DNA of 64,000 bases from positions 94,835 to 158,834 of the forward strand of contig DVDT01000044.1 of NCBI GenBank assembly GCA_015296085.1, in the 5' to 3' direction. Positions within the stretch are counted from its first letter, which is position 1; each line of letters opens with the position of its first letter. The DNA is from Trichormus sp. M33_DOE_039. GTDB taxonomy: Bacteria; Cyanobacteriota; Cyanobacteriia; Cyanobacteriales; Nostocaceae. The notes under the pieces are model-generated. The model was given only the letters and a program-made list of their open reading frames with translations, searched no databases and was not told the DNA's origin. Shown here piece by piece: positions 9,119 to 18,995 of this stretch. The position numbers were made by a program, and so were the translations under genes.

Positions 9119-10123
9119 TTAATAAGGATCGTAATCAAACCTACCCCGCTTCACACTGCGGAAATAATAACCCCTACTAGGTGGGTTATTCAGATCGAAA
9201 GTCTCACCACTAGGAACACGCCAAATTTTGTAGTCGTGATATGTCAATGGTGTGCGAGGTTTGCAGACTTCTGGCGGGTGATCTCCTAAGACAAAATACG
9301 CCGCATTCCTCCCCATCACTTTTGCTTTACCATATTTATCTACAACCACCGATGTCTCCTCACTAATGGCAATACCTAAAACACTCCTAGACACCCCATC
9401 TTGAATTTGTCGAGCAATAAACGCCATAATCCGTCCCATACGTTTACGACTATCAAAATGGGTGTCAATGATAGTTCCCTGCAAATGATGCCATCGGAAA
9501 AAGTTGTAGGTAAAGGTAATATGCTGATAAGGATCTTCTAAAGCATCCTTAGTTTCCACTGGGTCTTCTCGCGCACAAGCATCATAAATAAAATCACTTA
9601 AAATCATCGACCCAGCACTAGTGCCACCAATCCCGCCGCCTCTTTGATAAACTGACTGGACAGCCGCTTCGAGTTTAGTGTTTTTCCAGTTGCGGATGTA
9701 TTGACATTGGTCGCCACCAGCAAAAAACACTACTCCAGCATTGCGGATTTTCTGAACAATGTCATCTCTGTTAGCATCTTGGCGATTGCTGACTATTAAT
9801 GTGGCGACGGAGTTAACGCCCTTCATGCCATAAATTACGCGATTGTAGTCATCACTACCATAGGTGCGAATGACTACAACATTGATTTTTTCGATAGAAT
9901 TAGTACCGCCTCTGACTTGATTGATCATCCACTGAATAGCCGCTTCTACATCAGGGCCACCACCACCCAAGCTAAACACAGGGCCAGCGAATGGGGTCAG
10001 AACTTCGGTAGTGTTGCTATCAAAATCGAATCTCAGGTATGCTGTAAGACGGGTAATCACCCTCAACAACATAGCTCCTGCTGCTTTCAAGAACCTTGCT
10101 ATACTTGGGAATGCCCTTGTCAT
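9119..10123 (-). CDS. Cyanophycinase-like peptidase, S51 family
   Basis: About 334 residues from the ATG at 10123, chosen over an upstream TTG because AAGGTGAG lies just before it. S51 serine peptidases include cyanophycinase, which cleaves the arginine-aspartate polymer cyanophycin into beta-Asp-Arg. Seen: LGGGGPDVEAAIQWM, the FFAGGDQCQYIRNW motif, the nucleophile elbow GGIGGTSAGSMILSD with the catalytic serine, a DTHFDSRKRMGR histidine region and LGIAISEETSVVVD. The N-terminus has a basic, partly hydrophobic stretch of about 35 residues before the domain and no clear cleavage site. It is longer than typical cyanophycinase and no cyanophycin synthetase is nearby, so the substrate could differ. 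Confidence 0.82.
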   Translation of the reverse strand: MTRAFPSIARFLKAAGAMLLRVITRLTAYLRFDFDSNTTEVLTPFAGPVFSLGGGGPDVEAAIQWMINQVRGGTNSIEKINVVVIRTYGSDDYNRVIYGMKGVNSVATLIVSNRQDANRDDIVQKIRNAGVVFFAGGDQCQYIRNWKNTKLEAAVQSVYQRGGGIGGTSAGSMILSDFIYDACAREDPVETKDALEDPYQHITFTYNFFRWHHLQGTIIDTHFDSRKRMGRIMAFIARQIQDGVSRSVLGIAISEETSVVVDKYGKAKVMGRNAAYFVLGDHPPEVCKPRTPLTYHDYKIWRVPSGETFDLNNPPSRGYYFRSVKRGRFDYDPY

Positions 10124-10265
10124 ACTCACCTTGTGGTGCAAACTGCAACTATTGCTTAATTTCGCACTTCCAAGGGCAAAATTCCCAGCGTACAGGGCTG
10201 GTGTTGTTTTTTAGCCTTAAACAGTCCAAAATAAACATTAAGGCTTTAACTAACGCTGCATTTTG

Positions 10266-11453
10266 TTACCAATCAGTTTGCGATCGCTCTTGTACTACCC
10301 GACGATAAACAGCATCAGTTTGCTGGGCTAGTTTCGGCCAGCTAAAGCGGCGTTCTAAATCTTCATAAGCATTATCAACTAACCATTGCCGATAACCGGG
10401 ATTTCGCAACACTTCCAAAATTCCCCACGCCAGAGAATCGGGATCATTCACCCAGGTAACAACCCCAGTCTTAGTGTGCTGCACCACTTCTGGAAAGCCG
10501 CCTGTATCTGATACCACTACCGGAACTCGTGAGGCAAAGCTTTCTAAAGCCACAATCCCAAAAGGTTCGTAAAGGCTGGGAAATACAGCGCAATCAGCCA
10601 CAGTTTGGAATTTATCTAAATATTCATCGGAAAGAAAACCCGTAAAGTAACATTTATCCCAAATTCCCAACTCCCAGGCTTGGCGTTTGAGATTGTCGGT
10701 ATTCCCACCGCCAACAATCACAAACTTGACATAACCACCCATTTCCCAGAGTACTTTGGGGGCGGCATTCATTAAAACTGATACACCCTTTTCGTAGGTC
10801 ATGCGTCCTACATAGTAGACAATTTTTTCATGATCTCCGGCGAATTGACGACGAAAATCTTGGGCGTGAAAATCTTCGTGATGTTTTTTCTTTTCGGGAC
10901 GGATACCGTTATGAATAACATCGATTTTATCCCAAGGGCTGGCTAAGGCTCGCGCTACCTCTTGGCGCATATAATTGGTACAGACGATAATGCGCCACGC
11001 ATTGTATGCTAGTAAGCTTTCTTTCCCGTGAATATAACTTTGAATATCGTTGTGAATGCCGTTGTAGCGTCCGTATTCTGTGGCGTGGATAGTAGCAATT
11101 AGAGGAATTTTAAAGGTGTGCTTGAGAGCGATCGCTGCATCGCCAACTAGCCAATCATGAGCATGAATTAAGTCAAAGTCGCCTTCCTCTAAAATTAACT
11201 TGCCACCATGATGTCCCATGCTTTGATTGAGATTAACCACCCAGTGAAAAAAGTCATTGCTATGAGACACAGGGACTCGATGTACATGAATTCCCTCCAC
11301 TACCTCATACATTGAAGCATGACCAACTTCTACTGTGATTAGGTGGATTTCATGGCCTAGTTGGACTAGTTGGGGGTATAACTCGGCCACATGGCGCGCA
11401 ATCCCCCCAACTATTCTCGGTGGAAACTCCCAACTTAGTACGAGTATTTTCAT
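10266..11453 (-). CDS. Glycosyltransferase, GT4 family (GT-B fold)
   Basis: 395 residues. The N-terminus, MKILVLSWEFPPRIVGGIAR, is the sugar-acceptor-side Rossmann start seen in glycogen-synthase-like GT4 enzymes. IHAHDWL and VIHNGI follow. The donor-binding half has VYYVGRMTYEKGV, TGFLSDEYLDKF and the E-x7-E type motif FPSLYEPFGIVALES. It is probably cytoplasmic and transfers a sugar from a nucleotide donor; acceptor and pathway cannot be told from sequence. It lies apart from other glycan genes and is transcribed in the same direction as the upstream lepA, but 670 bases of repeat-rich DNA separate them, so it likely has its own promoter. Confidence 0.88.
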   Translation of the reverse strand: MKILVLSWEFPPRIVGGIARHVAELYPQLVQLGHEIHLITVEVGHASMYEVVEGIHVHRVPVSHSNDFFHWVVNLNQSMGHHGGKLILEEGDFDLIHAHDWLVGDAAIALKHTFKIPLIATIHATEYGRYNGIHNDIQSYIHGKESLLAYNAWRIIVCTNYMRQEVARALASPWDKIDVIHNGIRPEKKKHHEDFHAQDFRRQFAGDHEKIVYYVGRMTYEKGVSVLMNAAPKVLWEMGGYVKFVIVGGGNTDNLKRQAWELGIWDKCYFTGFLSDEYLDKFQTVADCAVFPSLYEPFGIVALESFASRVPVVVSDTGGFPEVVQHTKTGVVTWVNDPDSLAWGILEVLRNPGYRQWLVDNAYEDLERRFSWPKLAQQTDAVYRRVVQERSQTDW

Positions 11454-12122
11454 GAACTAGACTCCCCGATGCTTTGAGCAATTCAAAATTTGTCTTGAAA
11501 AGTTGAGCCACCGCGTTGTCGGGGTTTCCCCGCTTGTAGCAAGTGGCATTCCTACGGCGGGAAACCCCTTCGGGTTCACCACTTTACTTATGCCGGGAAA
11601 CCCGTCCACCGCAAGTGGTTCACAGCCTATAGGAATTTTGTCTTCGACACGCTACGCGTAGCTTGCTTACCCCTCTGGGTAAGCAAAATTCAAAATTCAA
11701 AATTAAGAACACCTGCACTGGTGAGAAGTTTTCAGGAGGTTCACCCCTCCAAGCAAACTTCAGTAAATATCCTAGCTTCTAGGATTAGGCTACTTAAAAT
11801 CACATTTGCTTTATAAAAATTTAAAGTTTTGAGAGTGAAAATTGGAGTAAGTAAATTTACTAAAATTTTCGGATTTTTTTGCAGTTATGTGGGCAAAGCT
11901 GATCAAAAATTATCAATCCCGATGAAAATTTTTAGATTAACTGAATAATGCTCAAGTCAAATGCAGTATCATACCCCCTAAAGTATGAGGATTGGAGATT
12001 AGGAGTAGAGAATAGGGAAAGGGAGATAGGGAACAGAATAGACTCCGTTCTCTATCTCCCTTTTCCTACAAGAGTAAAATGCTACCTAAAACTAAACTGT
12101 AACCTGTATCCTGTCCCCTTCC
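11454..12122. repeat. Repeat-rich intergenic region
   Basis: No gene is seen in 669 bases. It holds the palindrome GCTACGCGTAGC (11651-11662), a perfect hairpin GCTTACCC/GGGTAAGC (11665-11684), an AATTCAAAATT-type tandem tract (about 11686-11704), and GGGGTTTCCCCG-type inverted elements near 11520-11610. A large imperfect inverted repeat, 12016-12036 with 12045-12066 (core GGGAGATAG/CTATCTCCC), lies 57 bases past the lepA stop and may end its transcript. Such mosaics of short palindromes are usual between Nostoc genes. Confidence 0.55.
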
Positions 12123-13934
12123 TCAACCTTGGTCTAAACGCAGCACAGCCATAAAAGCTTCCTGGGGTACATCGACTGTTCCGACGGATTTCATCCGCTT
12201 TTTACCTTTAGCTTGTTTCTGGAGGAGTTTTTTCTTGCGACTAATGTCACCGCCGTAGCATTTGGCGAGGACATCTTTTCTCAAGGCGGGAATGTGTTCA
12301 CTAGCAATGACTTTACTACCAATAGACGCTTGAATCGGGACTTTGAATTGGTGACGGGGAATCAATTCTTTGAGTTTTTCCGCCATTGACCGTCCCACGT
12401 TATAAGCTTTATCACGGTGAACAATCATGGCTAAAGAATCAACAGGATCACCATTGATCATGATGTCTAGCTTCACCAAGGGATTCTCACGGTAGCCAAT
12501 CAGATGATATTCCATGCTGGCATAACCGCGCGATCGCGATTTCATTTGGTCGAAAAAGTCGGTGACGACTTCCGCTAAAGGTAACTCATAGGTGAGGGTG
12601 GTACGTCCTTGGGTGAGATATTTCATATCTTTAAATACACCCCGACGATTTTGCGCCAATTCCATCAGCGTCCCCACAAACCCTTCCGGTGTAATCATTT
12701 CGACTTTCACATAGGGTTCTTCGATACGTTCGCGATCGTTAGGTGCAGGCAAGTGGCTAGGATTATCAATATACAGTTCTTCCCCCTTGGTGGTGACTAC
12801 CTTATAAACCACAGATGGGGCTGTAATAATTAAATCCAAGTTATATTCTCTTTCTAGGCGTTCCTGCACAATTTCCATGTGTAGCAAGCCTAAAAACCCG
12901 CACCGGAAACCAAACCCCATCGCACTAGAGGTTTCTGGTTCATAGTGCAGTGCTGCATCATTCAGCCGGAGTTTTTCTAAAGCCTCCCGCAAGTCTTCAA
13001 ATTGATCTGCGTCAATGGGGAACATTCCGCAGAATACCATCGGGTTGGCTTCGGTGTATCCAGGTAGAGGTTCTGTAGATTTGGCATTAGCGAGGGTAAT
13101 GGTATCACCTACCCGTGCATCCGCTACAGCTTTAATGGCAGCAGCTAAATAACCTACTTCCCCAGCATGGAGTTCATCGACTTGCTTTTGGGTAGGAGAG
13201 AGAACACCCAACTCATCGATTTCGTATTCCTTACCAGAAGCCATTAAATAGACGCGATCGCCTTTTTTCACCTTTCCATCCATCACCCGAAAATAGACGA
13301 TCACACCCCGATAAGCATCATAGTAACTATCAAAAATTAACGCCCTTAAGCGTTCATTAACTTTATCTGGTGCAGGTGGTACGCGTTCGACAATCGCTTC
13401 GAGGATTTCATTGATCCCAATCCCTTCTTTAGCTGAGGCTAAAATTGCCCCACTGCAATCTAGACCGATAATTTCTTCAATTTCGCCGATTACTCGGTCT
13501 GGATCAGCACCAGGTAGGTCAATTTTATTGAGAACGGGGATAATTTCTAGATTATGTTCAAGGGCTAAGTAGACATTGGCTAGAGTTTGCGCTTCCACAC
13601 CTTGAGAAGCATCCACCACCAACAACGCCCCTTCACAGGCCGCCAAACTGCGCGACACCTCATAGGAAAAGTCCACATGACCAGGAGTATCAATCAGGTT
13701 CAGCACATAATGCTGACCATCTTGAGCCTGATAGTCCATCCGGGCAGCTTGCAGCTTAATTGTAATGCCGCGCTCCCGTTCCAGATCCATGTTGTCGAGA
13801 AACTGTTCCTTCATTTGCCGGTCTTCAACAGTCCCCGTGGCTTGCAGAAGGCGATCAGCAAGGGTGGATTTCCCGTGGTCAATGTGAGCAATAATACAGA
13901 AATTGCGAATGCGAACTGCGGGAACGTCAGTCAT
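12123..13934 (-). CDS. lepA: Elongation factor 4 (LepA), ribosome back-translocase GTPase
   Basis: 603 residues, normal length for LepA. This translational GTPase acts on stalled or mistranslocated ribosomes. Seen: G1 [14 protein letters not shown], the switch region with RERGITIK, G3 DTPGHVDF, G4 LNKIDLP, domain [11 protein letters not shown], and the LepA-specific C-terminal domain with [20 protein letters not shown]. The family is unmistakable because this C-terminal domain is absent from EF-G. Translation starts at ATG 13934 ([17 protein letters not shown]). It stands alone on the minus strand. Confidence 0.97.
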   Translation of the reverse strand: MTDVPAVRIRNFCIIAHIDHGKSTLADRLLQATGTVEDRQMKEQFLDNMDLERERGITIKLQAARMDYQAQDGQHYVLNLIDTPGHVDFSYEVSRSLAACEGALLVVDASQGVEAQTLANVYLALEHNLEIIPVLNKIDLPGADPDRVIGEIEEIIGLDCSGAILASAKEGIGINEILEAIVERVPPAPDKVNERLRALIFDSYYDAYRGVIVYFRVMDGKVKKGDRVYLMASGKEYEIDELGVLSPTQKQVDELHAGEVGYLAAAIKAVADARVGDTITLANAKSTEPLPGYTEANPMVFCGMFPIDADQFEDLREALEKLRLNDAALHYEPETSSAMGFGFRCGFLGLLHMEIVQERLEREYNLDLIITAPSVVYKVVTTKGEELYIDNPSHLPAPNDRERIEEPYVKVEMITPEGFVGTLMELAQNRRGVFKDMKYLTQGRTTLTYELPLAEVVTDFFDQMKSRSRGYASMEYHLIGYRENPLVKLDIMINGDPVDSLAMIVHRDKAYNVGRSMAEKLKELIPRHQFKVPIQASIGSKVIASEHIPALRKDVLAKCYGGDISRKKKLLQKQAKGKKRMKSVGTVDVPQEAFMAVLRLDQG

Positions 13935-14533
13935 ATACTAATCTTTGCTGAAGCAGCAACCAAGGTTAAAAAGCTATTTACTTCATGTATTTTAATGCTT
14001 TCTTTGCCAAGACGCTGCTATACAATTCAAAATTCACTCATAGCTTACGGCTAGGCTTACGCCTACAAAATTCAAAATGAAAATGCAATTATAATCAGCG
14101 TTCTGGCTTATTTTCGATTTGTACTCCCCAATCCCCATTGCCCCTTATCCCCAGAGGAGGCCCCAAGTTCCCCAATCTCCTACTTAAAGATTTCCGACAG
14201 ACTTTTTAAGAATCTCTATAAAGTCCATTTTTCATTGCTAGTATTCATCAACCTGAAGCGTACAATAAATATATATAAGTACATAGTGTAGAGATGATGG
14301 TCAATTACCACCTGTAATTGCCCTGATATTCTAATTTACTGACAAAACTTCCAGCCCATAGTCTGGAAGCAGCCAAGAAAATGGTCACTTGCTACCTGAT
14401 GCTGTTAGTTTGATGAAATTTCGGGGAACTATGTAACTATAAACTTTTAACAATTTGTCAGTAAACAACCCGAACAGTCAATACAACTGCTTTATAAAGC
14501 TGGTGAAAAGACCGTAACTGAGTATATAAACCT
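13935..14533. other. Intergenic region between divergent genes
   Basis: 599 bases with no supported gene. There are AATTCAAAATT-type tracts and a GCTTACGGCTAGGCTTACGCC repeat around 14022-14080. An AT-rich stretch with TATATATAAG follows near 14268-14280. Promoters of lepA and of the small gene at 14534 must lie here, but no box is clear enough to call. Confidence 0.35.
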
Positions 14534-14770
14534 ATGAATATGAAAGAAAGATCTACCGATGCGGAGTCCATCCCAGCCGATAAGGTAGAAATCTCTGTCC
14601 ACCTAGACTCGGACTTACTAGAACAAATCCAGCATCTGACTGATGATCCCAGTAAGGTCATCGAAGTAGCGATTCGTCAATGGTTGCGTGGTGAGATCCT
14701 CAGAGATGATGAACTGACACGCAGTCCTCATCGCATCCCTGTTCCACCGAGGGGCGAATGGAATGATTGA
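14534..14770 (+). CDS. Small conserved protein, ribbon-helix-helix-like
   Basis: 78 residues. Residues about 18-50 (VEISVHLDSDLLEQIQ, then a helix with SKVIEVAIRQWLRG) have the strand-helix-helix pattern of CopG/MetJ-type ribbon-helix-helix proteins, often antitoxins or small DNA-binding regulators. The tail is charged and proline-rich (HRIPVPPRGEW). No toxin gene follows: the next gene is a histidine kinase 180 bases downstream. So an antitoxin role is not supported by context. The start could be ATG 14534 or ATG 14540. The call is by pattern only. Confidence 0.6.
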   Translation: MNMKERSTDAESIPADKVEISVHLDSDLLEQIQHLTDDPSKVIEVAIRQWLRGEILRDDELTRSPHRIPVPPRGEWND

Positions 14771-14951
14771 CGTAGATTTGATAAATAGGCTGTAAAGAAT
14801 AAAGCCAAAAATTGTAAAGTTGGTCAATCTAGATTCCAGAACAGCTAAAATACGCAATACTCAGTGTGTAAAGCTGTAACCTTTTATGCCAAGCTTTGGC
14901 AAGCTTTAGTAAAACTGTTTTGAGTTGCCATCTGTCTATCCAACTCGATTA

Positions 14952-16700
14952 ATGACTATTACTGCCAGTTCCCAATTGCCACACATATTTTCCCAAAATC
15001 TGGAATCAATCAACCCCAAGGCTGATGGACTCTTACCAACACTCGGCGCGGAGTTGGTATATATGCAGGATGGGACAGGGCGTTACCTGTCTTTTTATTG
15101 GCAGAAGACTGACCTTTTGGGTTTTAACCCCGAACGCATAGTCACTGAAAGTAATGGAGAGAAAATCTTCATACCAGTAGATCAGGCTGCCTATTTGGAA
15201 AGATTGCATCGGATTTTAGCCACTTTAGTTCCTGAAAGGTGTCAATGCTGGTTTAGTTGCGATCGCAATTTATTCGAGTTGGAGTTGGCAATTTGTCCAA
15301 TTATTCCCCCAATGGGAACTACCGCAACCACAGTTTTGGTCACGGGGAGGCTATTACAAGTCAAAGCCAATAATCAAGAAGTCAACGTTGCCATTAATCC
15401 ACCGCATCAAGTAGATTTAGCACAGCGATCGCAACAGCATCAAACATTAGTCAATAAAATTACCCGCAATATCCGCCGGACTTTAGATTTAGATGTCATC
15501 TGGCAACAAACGGTTGATAGTTTAGGTAGAGCTTTACGCTTAGAACGATGTGTGATTTGCCCCTATCAGCCGTCCAGCTCCAAAGTGCGTGTCATTGCTG
15601 AGTATCACCAGCCAGAACGACCCTCAATGCTGGGACTAGAAATCAACGTTAACACAGAACCCGCCTTTGCTCAAGCCTTAGCAACCCTAGAACCCATTGT
15701 GATGGAAGTACCAGGGTATAATCTCTGTCCCCAACACAAAATTTTAGTAGTCGCTACCTGCTATCAAGACCAAGCCAACGGCTTAATTGCCATTAATCTC
15801 CGCGATGAATGCTATCCGCTTACCAATGCCGAACTCGAATTAGCCAAAGAAGTTGCAGATCAATTAGGGACAGCGATCGCTCATGCTACCCTCTATAAAG
15901 AACTAGAAGCCGCCAGACAAAAAGCCGAAGAAGCATCCCGCCTCAAGAGTGAATTTTTGGCTAACGTCTCCCATGAAATCCGTACTCCCCTCAACGGTAT
16001 GATTGGCTTCTTAAAGCTGATTTTAGACGGCATGGTAGATGATGTAGACGAAAGCAATCAGTTCTTAGCCGAAGCCCACGAACTATCTTTACATCTGCTG
16101 ACCGTTATTAACGATATTTTAGACATCGCCAAGATTGAAGCCGGTAAAATGGAACTGGTTTGCGCTCCAGTCAAGCTAGATGAATTATTTGCCGATGTCG
16201 AAAACTTCATGTGTCCCCAAGCAGAAGGGAAAAACCTCAGTTTTCGGATGCAATTACCACCCACCTCAGATGATATTATTGTTCACGGTAATTACCAAAG
16301 ACTCTTGCAAGTCATGCTGAATTTAGTAGGTAATGCCATTAAATTCACCCACGAAGGCGGAATAACCGTCAGTGCGGATATTGTCGTCAAGAAAAACAAA
16401 TGCCCAGAGCAACAATTTCCTGGGCTGGTGAGAGTTAGGGTAGCAGACACAGGTATTGGTGTTTCTCTCGATAAACAAGACAAACTCTTTCAACTCTTCT
16501 CTCAAGTAGATGGTTCTCGTACCCGTCAGTACGGAGGTACAGGCTTGGGGTTAGCAATATCGCAGAAACTAGTAGAGGCGATGGGTGGAGAAGTGAATTT
16601 TTATAGTCTGGGTGAAGGGCTAGGTTCTACAGTCACCTTCACAGTCCCTCTGTATCAACAACCAGTTATGCTTTCTTCTAGCGAAAGTGAGCCAGATTAA
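14952..16700 (+). CDS. Sensor histidine kinase with GAF domain
   Basis: About 582 residues from ATG 14952; an in-frame TTG at 14925 is less likely. The N-terminus (about 20-140) resembles a PAS-type sensor, with GRYLSFYWQKTDLLGFNPER. A GAF domain follows (about 165-310), then a short coiled linker, the HisKA dimerisation helix NVSHEIRTPLNGMIGFL (phospho-acceptor H341), and the HATPase domain with N box VGNAIKFTHEGG, ADTGIGV and GGTGLGLAIS. There is no receiver domain, no transmembrane segment and no cognate response regulator nearby, so it is a soluble orphan kinase of unknown signal. The GAF lacks an obvious CH bilin-binding motif. The ankyrin remnant that follows overlaps its last codons. 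Confidence 0.9.
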   Translation: MTITASSQLPHIFSQNLESINPKADGLLPTLGAELVYMQDGTGRYLSFYWQKTDLLGFNPERIVTESNGEKIFIPVDQAAYLERLHRILATLVPERCQCWFSCDRNLFELELAICPIIPPMGTTATTVLVTGRLLQVKANNQEVNVAINPPHQVDLAQRSQQHQTLVNKITRNIRRTLDLDVIWQQTVDSLGRALRLERCVICPYQPSSSKVRVIAEYHQPERPSMLGLEINVNTEPAFAQALATLEPIVMEVPGYNLCPQHKILVVATCYQDQANGLIAINLRDECYPLTNAELELAKEVADQLGTAIAHATLYKELEAARQKAEEASRLKSEFLANVSHEIRTPLNGMIGFLKLILDGMVDDVDESNQFLAEAHELSLHLLTVINDILDIAKIEAGKMELVCAPVKLDELFADVENFMCPQAEGKNLSFRMQLPPTSDDIIVHGNYQRLLQVMLNLVGNAIKFTHEGGITVSADIVVKKNKCPEQQFPGLVRVRVADTGIGVSLDKQDKLFQLFSQVDGSRTRQYGGTGLGLAISQKLVEAMGGEVNFYSLGEGLGSTVTFTVPLYQQPVMLSSSESEPD

Positions 16701-17026
16701 CGTTAATTCGTGCTGGTGGTGAATATGGTTCTTGGAAAGGAACAGAAATTTCTTCGGCTGCCGAGAGTGGTAATGTCAGGTTAATCAATATTTTGGTAGC
16801 CTCTGAGATAGATGTTAATCAGTTTTCTGAAGCCGGTGGTTTAACTCCACTCATGAAAGCCGTAATCAAATCCAAAGCTTGGGCAATGCGCGCCTTAATC
16901 CGTGCTGGGGCAAATGTTAACAGTAGAACTGAAAATGGTGAAACAGCCTTATTTTTTGCAGAAAATACAGGCAAAAAACATCCGGTAATTAAAAAGATTT
17001 TGCTAAAAGCTGGCGCGACTTACTAA
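16691..17026 (+). pseudogene. Ankyrin-repeat protein, 5'-truncated remnant
   Basis: The frame is open from just after a stop at 16688, overlaps the last bases of the histidine kinase, and reads as ankyrin repeats from its first codons: LTLIRAGGEYGSWKGTEIS, then AAESGNVRLINILVASEIDVN, GGLTPLMKAV, AMRALIRAGANVNSRTENGETAL and a final KKILLKAGATY. About three repeats are present. No ATG or GTG precedes the first repeat; the only start-like codon (TTG 16793) would cut a repeat in half. The simplest reading is the 3' part of a larger ankyrin gene whose front was lost. Alternatively a 77-residue protein is made from TTG 16793. Confidence 0.6.
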
Positions 17027-17152
17027 AAGACCAAATTTCTAACCTTCCCAGGTGACTAAGTGTGAGGTGAAGGTGGTAGATTTTTAAAGTAACCCTAAAC
17101 TTATCTAACGCTCGTGTTCTTCTGTTGAACTTGGAATTCGGAGCAAAGTAGC

Positions 17153-17734
17153 GTGACACCTGAAGAAATAGCGGGAACTCTGACTGAGATATTCGGTACA
17201 GCCGACGTACAAGCACTTGCATCTGGCTCATGGCAAATAGATACGCCTAGATTTAGACTGTTGGTATTGCTATCAGAAGATGAAACTTGGTTGCGGGTGT
17301 TATTACCCATTGTGCCATTGCAAGCCGCACAACCATTTCTGGAACAGTTTTTAGGAGCCAACTTTGATACGACTCAAGAAGTTCGCTATGCCTTGCATGA
17401 AGGTGTAATTTGGGGAGTGTATCACCATCATAGCCATACTTTAGTCAGTGCTGATTTACAAAGTGCGATCGCTAAACTCATCTCATTACATAGTGCAGGT
17501 TTAAACGAAGTCTTCAATAGCTTGATTGAAATCCGCATCCGGCAAATTGTGCAAGCAGCTAAACAACAAGGACAATCTCTGCAAGCCACAATGCAAAACC
17601 TAGAAAGATTTTATGCAGAAGGATTATTAGGAGAAATCGACCAAACTCCAGCAGCTAGAGAAGAAGTTATCGCCGCTTGGCGAAGACAACTAGAAAGACT
17701 TTGGCAAGAAGTAGAATCTAACCCAAATGAATAA
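17153..17734 (+). CDS. Conserved cyanobacterial protein of unknown function
   Basis: 193 residues from GTG 17153. The first 120 residues alternate strands and helices (RFRLLVLLSEDETWLRVLLPI, AQPFLEQFLGANFD, RYALHEGVIWGVYHHH), which recalls the YbjN/type III chaperone-like fold. The rest is two long amphipathic helices ending LERLWQEVESN. I do not recognise a named family. No signal peptide or membrane segment, so cytoplasmic. Its stop is immediately followed by the ATG of the DUF2358 gene, so the two are very probably one transcript and may be functionally linked. Confidence 0.7.
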   Translation: MTPEEIAGTLTEIFGTADVQALASGSWQIDTPRFRLLVLLSEDETWLRVLLPIVPLQAAQPFLEQFLGANFDTTQEVRYALHEGVIWGVYHHHSHTLVSADLQSAIAKLISLHSAGLNEVFNSLIEIRIRQIVQAAKQQGQSLQATMQNLERFYAEGLLGEIDQTPAAREEVIAAWRRQLERLWQEVESNPNE

Positions 17735-18127
17735 ATGGATATTATCGAAATTCTCAAACAAGACTATCAAAGATTCCCAGTTAATCAAACCTACAGCATC
17801 TATGCTGATGACGTTTATTTTCAAGATCCATTAAATAGTTTTCGTGGTGTTGAACGTTATCAAAAAATGATTAAATTCATCCAAACTTGGTTTTTAAATT
17901 GCCGGATGGATTTGCATAATATTCAACAATTAGGAGACACAATCAAAACTGAATGGACACTGAGTTGGAATACTCCCCTACCTTGGAAACCCCCCATCTC
18001 CATCTCCGGCTGGAGTGAACTAGGACTAAACTCAGATGGCTTAATTAATTCTCATATTGATTATTGGCACTGTTCACGGTTAGATGTACTAAAACAGCAT
18101 TTCTCCCAACCAACAAATAATAAATGA
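17735..18127 (+). CDS. DUF2358 protein (NTF2/SnoaL-like)
   Basis: 130 residues. Family hallmarks: IYADDVYFQDPLNSFRGVERYQ, a central FIQTWFLNCRMDL and INSHIDYWHCSRLDVLKQHF. DUF2358 proteins are small NTF2-like proteins conserved in cyanobacteria and plastids. Their function is unknown; the cone fold suggests ligand binding or a scaffold role. The ATG directly abuts the stop of the upstream gene, which argues for translational coupling. No catalytic assignment is possible. Confidence 0.8.
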   Translation: MDIIEILKQDYQRFPVNQTYSIYADDVYFQDPLNSFRGVERYQKMIKFIQTWFLNCRMDLHNIQQLGDTIKTEWTLSWNTPLPWKPPISISGWSELGLNSDGLINSHIDYWHCSRLDVLKQHFSQPTNNK

Positions 18128-18171
18128 AATTAGCACTAAACTAAAATTAATCAATATCGTCACTCAGTGTT

Positions 18172-18912
18172 ATGACGGCTGCTAAAGATTCGGAAATAAC
18201 TGCGGACACTATACATACAGAGGTAGAAGATATTATCATTCCACCTAGTGATTTGTGGAGTGATGAGCCACCTGTGGAAAGTGATCTGCACCGAGAACAA
18301 ATAGAATTGTTATTGGCTTGTCTCAAATGGTGGTGGCGTAACCGTAATGATTTCTACGCCAGTGGCAATTTAACAATATATTTTAGTCCAGAGCAAATTA
18401 CCACTAGAGATTTTCGCGGCCCTGATTTCTTCGTAGTTTTAGGTTGTGAAAACCGTCCCCGCAAAAGTTGGGTATTGTGGGCAGAACAGGGTAAATATCC
18501 TAACGTGATTGTGGAATTACTCTCAGATAGCACTGCCAAAGTGGATAAAGGAACTAAATTTGAGCTATACCAAGAGACTTTTCGCACACCGGAATATTTT
18601 TGGTTTCATCCTGTGACTTTGGAATTTCAAGGGTTTTGCTTAGTTAATGGCAAATATCAGCCTATAAAATCAAATTCGCAAGGATGGTTATGGAGTCAAC
18701 AGCTAGAGTTGTTCTTGGGCATATATGAGTCAAAATTGCGTTTTTTTAGCCCAGACAAGCAATTATTACCCACAGCAGAAGAAAGAGCCGCTTTAGCAGA
18801 AAGAAACGCTGAGGACGAAAGACAACAAAAAGAACTAGCACAACAGCAAATAGAAGAACTCAAGGCGAGGTTAAAAGCTTTGGGGGTAAACCTGGAAAAT
18901 ACAGACAAATAA
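18172..18912 (+). CDS. Uma2-family (DUF820) PD-(D/E)XK nuclease-like protein
   Basis: 246 residues. The restriction-endonuclease-like core has RDFRGPDFFVVLG, WVLWAEQGKYPNVIVELLS, then KVDKGTKFELYQ and PEYFWFHPVTLEFQGFCL, the usual Uma2 order (D, E-x-x, K). The family is greatly expanded in filamentous cyanobacteria, often near mobile DNA; its biological role is not established. The C-terminus is a charged coiled coil rich in Glu, Arg and Gln (about 200-240), also typical of cyanobacterial copies. It lies in a run of small plus-strand genes with no obvious partner. Confidence 0.85.
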   Translation: MTAAKDSEITADTIHTEVEDIIIPPSDLWSDEPPVESDLHREQIELLLACLKWWWRNRNDFYASGNLTIYFSPEQITTRDFRGPDFFVVLGCENRPRKSWVLWAEQGKYPNVIVELLSDSTAKVDKGTKFELYQETFRTPEYFWFHPVTLEFQGFCLVNGKYQPIKSNSQGWLWSQQLELFLGIYESKLRFFSPDKQLLPTAEERAALAERNAEDERQQKELAQQQIEELKARLKALGVNLENTDK

Positions 18913-18995
18913 GCAAATTTTCCGTAAACTGACTGCACAATCACTGAAGCATTTAACAAAAGAAATAATATACTGAACCCAAAAGAGCGATCGCT

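Noticed and set aside
13587..14054. Plus-strand frame of 155 codons
   Set aside because: Mostly antisense to lepA and running into repeat DNA; the lepA frame is unambiguous.
14265..14300. Possible NtcA site (GTA-N8-TAC) in the spacer before 14534
   Set aside because: GTAC and TATATATAAGTAC occur, but the half-sites are not spaced by eight bases.
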